This document shows, one piece after another, positions 59,352-64,000 of a DNA stretch of 64,000 nt. The position numbers were made by a program, and so were the translations under genes. Each line of letters starts with the position of its first letter. Positions within the stretch are counted from its first letter, which is position 1. The notes under the pieces were generated by a model. That model was not told the DNA's origin. It saw nothing but the letters and a program-made list of their open reading frames with translations, and searched no databases. Where the stretch lies: NCBI GenBank assembly GCA_049340005.1, contig JBMPIY010000001.1; one strand, written 5' to 3'. This DNA comes from CAXBDP01 sp963974465. GTDB taxonomy: Bacteria > Bacteroidota > Bacteroidia > Cytophagales > Cyclobacteriaceae.

Positions 59352-61085
59352 ATGGCAAGAGCTTCAGTATACGGAAAAATCCTTTTGGTCACTTGTGTAT
59401 TGGTATTTGGGTTTCTGCAACACTCTCATGCCCAAGAAACGTGGGAAACGAAAGAGGGCGAAATTGAATCTGCTGAAGTGGTCATCAGCAAGGAGCGTGA
59501 ATTGACATTGCCAATTGCCAACCGAAATTTTCAGAAGATTCCACCAATTGCGATAAGTGAGGCATTCGGAAAGCAGCAATATAATTTTGTGGATGTACCA
59601 TTCAAAATTCCAGTGTCCGTAACCAGAACGAGATATCCAAGCGTAAATCCGGAACGGACTACAGAGGACAATCTTTATAATCATGTGAAATTAGGCTTTG
59701 GCAATTTCCTCAGTCCTTTAGCTGAAATATCAGTCAATTCTACAGAAAATGAACAGCTGGCCGCAGGCATAGAAATAAATCATCGATCCTCATTACTTGG
59801 GCCAGTAGATGAGAGGAATTCTGGAAATGGAGAAACTTCAGGTAGAATTTACGGTAAAGTATTTTCTGGGACAGAAGTATTAAGTGGTTCGCTTTCATAT
59901 AGTAATAGATTTCTTCATTACTATGGCTATCCGGAAGGCTTCGAAATAGATCGTGACTCGATTAGACAAACCTTTCAAACGCTAAATGTGGATTTAGGAA
60001 TCGAAAGTGTTGGTGATGAATATCCCATCGATTACAAGCTCAGAGGCTTTGGAATTAATCACCGGGATGCTTTTGATGTCGCAGAAACTACTTATGGAGT
60101 CAATGGAATGATTGGTGCCGAACTGATTGAAGGTTTTAAATTCAATTTGTATGCAGGGGTTTTGGGAAGCAATTATGAAGGAGAATATACCTACAAGAGA
60201 AATTTGATCGACTTGAAACCAACTGTTTCATTCGAGACAAGTGGAGTGCTTATAGAAGCTGGAGTTAAGGCTGTACTTCAATCCGATAGCAGTGAAAATA
60301 GTAAAACGAGCCTATTTCCATTTGCCAATGCTGAGTTTGCTCCATTTGATGAATTGAAAGTATATGCAAATGTAGATGGCGGGGTAGAAATGAATACCTA
60401 TTACAGCTTGAGCAATCAAAATATGTTTGTTTCAGGCAAAACGGAACTGCAAAACACCATCAAGAAAATTGGTTTTGGTGGTGGTGCAAAAGCCTATTTC
60501 AACCCTGGCTTTAGCTTTCATGCTGGTTTTGATTTTGGTCTTTATGAGCAAATGCCATTTTTTGGAGGAAGTACTAATTTATCATCAGTTCCATCAGATA
60601 GATTTAGCTATACAACTTATTACTACAATGGAGATGTGCAGCTTTTAAATGGCTTTGGAGAAATTAGTTATTCTCGATTAGGAAATGTTTCCGTGTCACT
60701 TCGAGCCGATTATTACAACTACACTTTGGAGCAAGATGATGTTCCTTGGCATATGCCAAACCTTAAATTGAGTAGCATACTTTCTTGGCAAATTGTGCCT
60801 TCCTTTACCTTAAGCTCCCAGATTTATTATCTAGGAGGAATTCAAGCACCAGATTTTGGATTTGAAACTTGTTTTGAATGCATACTAGATGGTACGGATC
60901 CTCCTTTTACGATTGTTGATTTAGATGATATTATTGATGTGAATTTAAACCTTGAATATAAAATCAACACACAATTTTCAGCGTTTTTGATGGGCAATAA
61001 TTTACTTGGAAAAAACTATGAGAGGTATCTAAACTATCCGGTTCGTGGCTTGCAAATAACCGGTGGAATAATTTGGAGATTTTAG
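59352..61085 (+). CDS. TonB-dependent-receptor-like outer-membrane beta-barrel
   Basis: This protein of about 577 aa starts at the ATG at 59352 (MARASVYGKI), 2 bp after the previous stop; ATGs at 59343 and earlier would add a few residues. A signal peptide ends at SHAQ. A long barrel of alternating strands follows, ending in GGIIWRF with the C-terminal Phe of outer-membrane proteins. I see no plug domain, so it is a shorter barrel than a full TonB receptor. Confidence 0.75.
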   Translation: MARASVYGKILLVTCVLVFGFLQHSHAQETWETKEGEIESAEVVISKERELTLPIANRNFQKIPPIAISEAFGKQQYNFVDVPFKIPVSVTRTRYPSVNPERTTEDNLYNHVKLGFGNFLSPLAEISVNSTENEQLAAGIEINHRSSLLGPVDERNSGNGETSGRIYGKVFSGTEVLSGSLSYSNRFLHYYGYPEGFEIDRDSIRQTFQTLNVDLGIESVGDEYPIDYKLRGFGINHRDAFDVAETTYGVNGMIGAELIEGFKFNLYAGVLGSNYEGEYTYKRNLIDLKPTVSFETSGVLIEAGVKAVLQSDSSENSKTSLFPFANAEFAPFDELKVYANVDGGVEMNTYYSLSNQNMFVSGKTELQNTIKKIGFGGGAKAYFNPGFSFHAGFDFGLYEQMPFFGGSTNLSSVPSDRFSYTTYYYNGDVQLLNGFGEISYSRLGNVSVSLRADYYNYTLEQDDVPWHMPNLKLSSILSWQIVPSFTLSSQIYYLGGIQAPDFGFETCFECILDGTDPPFTIVDLDDIIDVNLNLEYKINTQFSAFLMGNNLLGKNYERYLNYPVRGLQITGGIIWRF

Positions 61086-61137
61086 CATATTGTCAAAGCC
61101 TAAATTTAGATTAGATTTACAAAGCAATAATTATTGA

Positions 61138-61848
61138 ATGTCAGAAGATAGTACTTCATATAATAGACCTAAAGATGTGGATTTTGGACTGCCGGATATC
61201 CATCTCAAACCACTTTCAAAGAAAAAGGAATCCTTTGACTCGGAGCCTACAGTTCCTACTTCTCAGGTAGTATCTAGATCGAGTAAAGGAAATGGCTCAA
61301 GGAATTTAGTGATAGGATTGATTTTAGTATTAGTCGTGATTGCTGCAGGTGGGTATTACGCTTATGAGGAAGGTTATATATTCCAACCAAAACAAGCATT
61401 GAACGATGCTATAACTCCTTCTGCAATTTCTACAGATAATAATGCGAGTGAGAAAACAACACTGAATGATAATGAAGGCTGGGGTAGTGAGGGGTTTGTT
61501 CAGTCAGATACGGTTACAATTTTAGAAGGAGATAGTTTGGAAAGTAGCGAAGCCTTTGAACCACTTGGTTCAGCTACACAAGAAGCTATGAAGCTTCAAG
61601 AGTTTGAAAAGCCAACAGGTGAATATCATATGATAATTGCTAGCGTAGTTACATTAGAAGCAGCGCGGGAGGATGGTAATAAATTACTTGCAGATGACGT
61701 TAGCATTGCAATACTTTATCCTAGAGCTGGTAGAAACGAGAATTTCCGTCTATCGGCAGCAAGCTTTGCGACCTTGGATGAAGCCAAAAATCAACTAAAC
61801 TTTTACAGACAAAAATTCGGAGAATCCGTTTGGGTATTGAGATATTAA
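61138..61848 (+). CDS. SPOR-domain single-TM protein
   Basis: In this 236-aa protein a cytoplasmic N-terminal region is followed by one TM segment (about residues 58-75, LVIGLILVLVVIAAGGYYA) and an acidic linker. A C-terminal SPOR domain (about 163-236) carries YHMIIASVVTLEAAREDGNKLLADD and FATLDEAKNQLNFYRQKFGESVWVL. SPOR domains bind denuded glycan at the septum, so it may link the trans-envelope apparatus to peptidoglycan. Confidence 0.85.
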   Translation: MSEDSTSYNRPKDVDFGLPDIHLKPLSKKKESFDSEPTVPTSQVVSRSSKGNGSRNLVIGLILVLVVIAAGGYYAYEEGYIFQPKQALNDAITPSAISTDNNASEKTTLNDNEGWGSEGFVQSDTVTILEGDSLESSEAFEPLGSATQEAMKLQEFEKPTGEYHMIIASVVTLEAAREDGNKLLADDVSIAILYPRAGRNENFRLSAASFATLDEAKNQLNFYRQKFGESVWVLRY

Positions 61849-61851
61849 ACT

Positions 61852-62535
61852 ATGATCCTACTACAATTATCAACTTTAAATGCAGAAGATTCTACAGCGG
61901 TTGAATCGACTGAAAACACGCTTTCATTGCTAGAGCTTTTGACAAAGGGTGGTTATATGATGGTGCCCATCATTCTGATGTCAATCGTTGCAATATATAT
62001 CTTCGTGGAGCGTATTAGAACTATCAGGCAGGCCGATAAAGCTCCTACACAGTTCATGGAGAAAATCAAAAATTTGGTGCTCCAAGGTGATATTAACGGA
62101 GGTAGATTGCTTTGTGCTCAGTCTGAATCGCCCATGGCCAAGATGATTGAAAAGGGACTTAGCCGAATTGGGCAGCCCTTGAAAAATATTGAAGTTGCCA
62201 TTGAGAATGTAGGTAAAATTGAAGTTTACAAGCTGGAGAAGAACATGGGTGTATTAGCAACCATTGCAGGAGCTGCGCCAATGACAGGCTTTTTGGGAAC
62301 TGTAACGGGTATGATTCAGGCATTTATCGCCATTGCACAGGAAGAAGGTTCGGTTAGTCCCAAACTTCTCTCTACGGGTATTTATGAAGCAATGGTAACC
62401 ACAGCTACTGGCTTGGTTGTTGGTATAATAGCTTACTTGGGATACAACTATTTAGTATCGCAGATGCAAAAGGTCATTCACAAAATGGAATATACATCTA
62501 TTGATTTTATAGACTTGCTCCAAGAACCAAGATAA
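61852..62535 (+). CDS. exbB: ExbB/TolQ-type proton channel subunit
   Basis: This 227-aa protein has three TM segments (about 31-50, 131-150 and 172-197) and the family core MGVLATIAGAAPMTGFLGTVTGMIQAF / LSTGIYEAMVTTATGLVVGIIAYLGYNY. It is the motor ring for ExbD and the TonB-like protein that follow, with 1-bp gaps. Confidence 0.9.
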   Translation: MILLQLSTLNAEDSTAVESTENTLSLLELLTKGGYMMVPIILMSIVAIYIFVERIRTIRQADKAPTQFMEKIKNLVLQGDINGGRLLCAQSESPMAKMIEKGLSRIGQPLKNIEVAIENVGKIEVYKLEKNMGVLATIAGAAPMTGFLGTVTGMIQAFIAIAQEEGSVSPKLLSTGIYEAMVTTATGLVVGIIAYLGYNYLVSQMQKVIHKMEYTSIDFIDLLQEPR

Positions 62536-62536
62536 T

Positions 62537-62926
62537 ATGGATTTCAAATCAAAATATAAGGTCGATTCAGCATTCAGCATGTCATCAATGACGGATATTA
62601 TATTTCTGTTATTGATCTTTTTTATGCTTACCGCCTCATTTGTCACTCCATCTGGTTTACCCGTATCTTTACCTTCTAGTCAGGCTTCTACCATTGTAAT
62701 GCAAAAAGTGAGTGTAACTATTACCAAGGATTTAGAATATTATCTGAATGATAGAAAAATCAATATTAATGATTTGGAACGGGAATTGGGTAAGGAATTG
62801 TTAGGTAAAGAAGGAGTGGTAGTTTTACATGCTGATAAATCCGTTCCGGTAGAACATGTAGTAAGAATTGCAGGAATTGCCACTAGCCTAGAAGCTAAAG
62901 TAACTCTCGCAACTAGACCCGAATAA
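62537..62926 (+). CDS. exbD: ExbD/TolR-type protein
   Basis: This 129-aa protein has an N-terminal TM segment with the proton-carrying Asp (SSMTDIIFLLLIFFMLTASF) and a periplasmic domain ending EAKVTLATRPE. It pairs with ExbB. It is in the same operon. Confidence 0.92.
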   Translation: MDFKSKYKVDSAFSMSSMTDIIFLLLIFFMLTASFVTPSGLPVSLPSSQASTIVMQKVSVTITKDLEYYLNDRKININDLERELGKELLGKEGVVVLHADKSVPVEHVVRIAGIATSLEAKVTLATRPE

Positions 62927-62927
62927 G

Positions 62928-63902
62928 ATGACTGAAAAGGAAAAGAAAAATAAACGAGTAGCAATGATAATGAGTGGCAGTCTTCATGCCGCATTAGTCA
63001 TACTATTCCTTTTCCTCTTAGCTTGGAGAGAGCCAAATCCTCCACTTCCGGAATATGGTATTGAATTGAATTTCGGTTTAGATCAGCAAGGATCCGGCGA
63101 TGTTCAGGGTACAAGTCCGCAAAGAGTATCACCTTCACAGGAAGAAGATGCGCGCCCAAATACTCCACCTCCCGCCCAAGTTCAGAAAATAGAGCAAGCT
63201 CAAGTGGAAGCTGCTACGCCACCAACAAGGCAAGTTACTCCAGTTGAGCAAGTAAAAGTTGAATCTAAAGCAGAAGCAATTCGAACTGAAACTCCTCCTG
63301 TTACTCAAACAGAGGCATCTGTAAAAGTAGAAGAGAAAGCTGCTGAGACAAAAACAGAGGAAGTTGTAGAGAAAAAGGTGGAGAAAGTAGAGGAAGTTGT
63401 TAAGAAAACCGAACCTCCAAAAGAGGTAAAAAAGGAAACAGAAGCTCAAAAGTCGGCAGAAACTGAGAGTAAAACTACTGGAACTGCTGCAGGTGGAGAA
63501 AAAGGCACTGCAGAAACCGCTGCTGCCAATAATCAAGGTGATGACAAAAATGTAAAGGGTGACAAAGGCGATCCGAAAGGATCAATTGATGCTCGTTCGC
63601 TTTATGGAAACCAAGGTGGTGGAGGTGATGGCACTAGCCTAGATTTAGCGGGTTGGCAGTGGGATTTTATTCCTCGTCCAAAAGATGACACCAATGAAAG
63701 CGGAAAGATCGTGTTTGAAATTAAAGTGGATGCTGATGGTTATATCACTGGTATAAAAACCCTCGAAAAATCTATAAGTCCGGCATTAGAAAAAATTTAT
63801 AGAGATGAAGTTACTAAACTGAGTTTTAGCAAGACTTCCGACAATACTCGTCCGGCTCCGACATCTACCGGCAAAATTACTTTTATCCTTCGAGCTCGTT
63901 AA
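62928..63902 (+). CDS. TonB-family energy transducer protein
   Basis: This 324-aa protein has an N-terminal TM segment (about 11-33, VAMIMSGSLHAALVILFLFLLAW). A long Glu/Lys/Thr/Pro-rich linker (about 60-190) follows, with repeats of VEKV/EVVKK type, then a glycine segment (GNQGGGGDGTS). The C-terminal TonB-like fold is FIPRPKDDTNESGKIVFEIKVDADGYITGIKTLEKSISP. It follows ExbD with a 1-bp gap. The C-terminus is the TonB/TolA two-strand fold, so the cluster resembles a Tol- or Ton-like motor. Confidence 0.85.
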   Translation: MTEKEKKNKRVAMIMSGSLHAALVILFLFLLAWREPNPPLPEYGIELNFGLDQQGSGDVQGTSPQRVSPSQEEDARPNTPPPAQVQKIEQAQVEAATPPTRQVTPVEQVKVESKAEAIRTETPPVTQTEASVKVEEKAAETKTEEVVEKKVEKVEEVVKKTEPPKEVKKETEAQKSAETESKTTGTAAGGEKGTAETAAANNQGDDKNVKGDKGDPKGSIDARSLYGNQGGGGDGTSLDLAGWQWDFIPRPKDDTNESGKIVFEIKVDADGYITGIKTLEKSISPALEKIYRDEVTKLSFSKTSDNTRPAPTSTGKITFILRAR

Positions 63903-63915
63903 TTTATCTTTGTAG

Positions 63916-64000
63916 ATGAATTTTACTGAAGTTGTAGAGTATCTCTACAGTCAATTACCCATGTTTCAAAGAGTGGGTGCCTCAGCATTTAAAAAAGATC
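63916..64000 (+). CDS. folC: Folylpolyglutamate/dihydrofolate synthase, 5' end (partial)
   Basis: Only the first 28 codons are in the window (MNFTEVVEYLYSQLPMFQRV and GASAFKKD), cut at the right edge. The opening matches FolC proteins of Bacteroidota, which begin with a YLYSQLPMFQR motif. The enzyme adds glutamate to folates. Confidence 0.8.
   Translation, partial: MNFTEVVEYLYSQLPMFQRVGASAFKKD

Noticed and set aside
4354..63175. GCGGGAGG as a FtsK-orienting (KOPS) or strictly polar Chi sequence
   Set aside because: I count 16 forward and 17 reverse copies in the window, including close opposite pairs (47229/47943, 52017/52386); polar motifs should be skewed. A larger region is needed to exclude weak skew.
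4354..63175. GCGGGAGG as a ribosome-binding site or terminator uptake sequence
   Set aside because: Most copies are well inside coding sequences, in both directions and all frames, and are not in inverted pairs at gene ends.
63905..63912. TATCTTTG as the folC promoter -7 element
   Set aside because: It lies only 3 bp before the ATG with no -33 TTTG, so transcription would start inside the gene; probably chance.

Overview
The window looks like chromosome from a member of the Bacteroidota, probably a marine or soil Cytophagales relative. The evidence is AT-rich DNA, -33 TTTG / -7 TAnnTTTG promoters in place of Shine-Dalgarno-led genes, many lipoproteins and Por/gliding-style envelope proteins, DUF5683/DUF2911/DUF4221 family genes, and the parA-parB-DUF5683-dapB-lepB gene order. 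No rRNA, tRNA or CRISPR array was found.

Region 1 (1 to about 14,107) is an accessory cassette-like array. Every gene lies on the minus strand: a GH43 lipoprotein, a cupin, small unknowns, higB-higA, a two-gene AAA+ module, a 1048-aa SIR2-STAND-TPR protein with a C-terminal cold-shock fold, and two identical copies of a small membrane protein gene. The genes are separated by three kinds of recurring module: (i) a REP/MITE-like element of about 125-160 bp whose two ends are hairpins, present in both orientations; (ii) 3' ends (domain V-VI) of group II introns without any reverse transcriptase, always antisense to the gene; (iii) a conserved block with TTAACGCAA palindromes. Four gene units also carry unit-specific inverted repeats at their two ends. 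A 720-bp stretch is perfectly duplicated 9.9 kb apart.

Region 2 (14.2-18.5 kb) is the junction with the core chromosome. A TPR lipoprotein gene is followed by a divergent pair (secreted protein / PaaI-like thioesterase). A 2.5-kb insert bounded by two REP-like elements splits this pair, and a 97-bp duplication of the shared promoter region flanks the insert. Its cargo is two orphan polymorphic-toxin C-terminal tips, each followed by a paralogous four-TM putative immunity gene, plus two unknown genes.

Region 3 (18.5-64 kb) is ordinary core genome: aceK, DoxX, a large sortilin-type propeller protein, rpsF-rpsR-rplI, methyltransferases, apaG, ung, the UPF0173-parA-parB-DUF5683-dapB-lepB cluster, dCMP deaminase, a YfcC transporter, selD-mnmH, an ABC exporter, an M48 protease, an MFS carrier, a hybrid sensor kinase, a DEAD helicase, an AAG glycosylase, holA, and an envelope cluster (TPR, outer-membrane barrel, SPOR protein, ExbB, ExbD, TonB-like protein) running into folC.

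The most striking global signal is the octamer GCGGGAGG. I counted 33 copies over both strands, 30 of them in the 50 kb of core genome, mostly inside genes and in all reading frames. This is far above what the base composition predicts. It is almost absent from the cassette array and from the REP-bounded insert.
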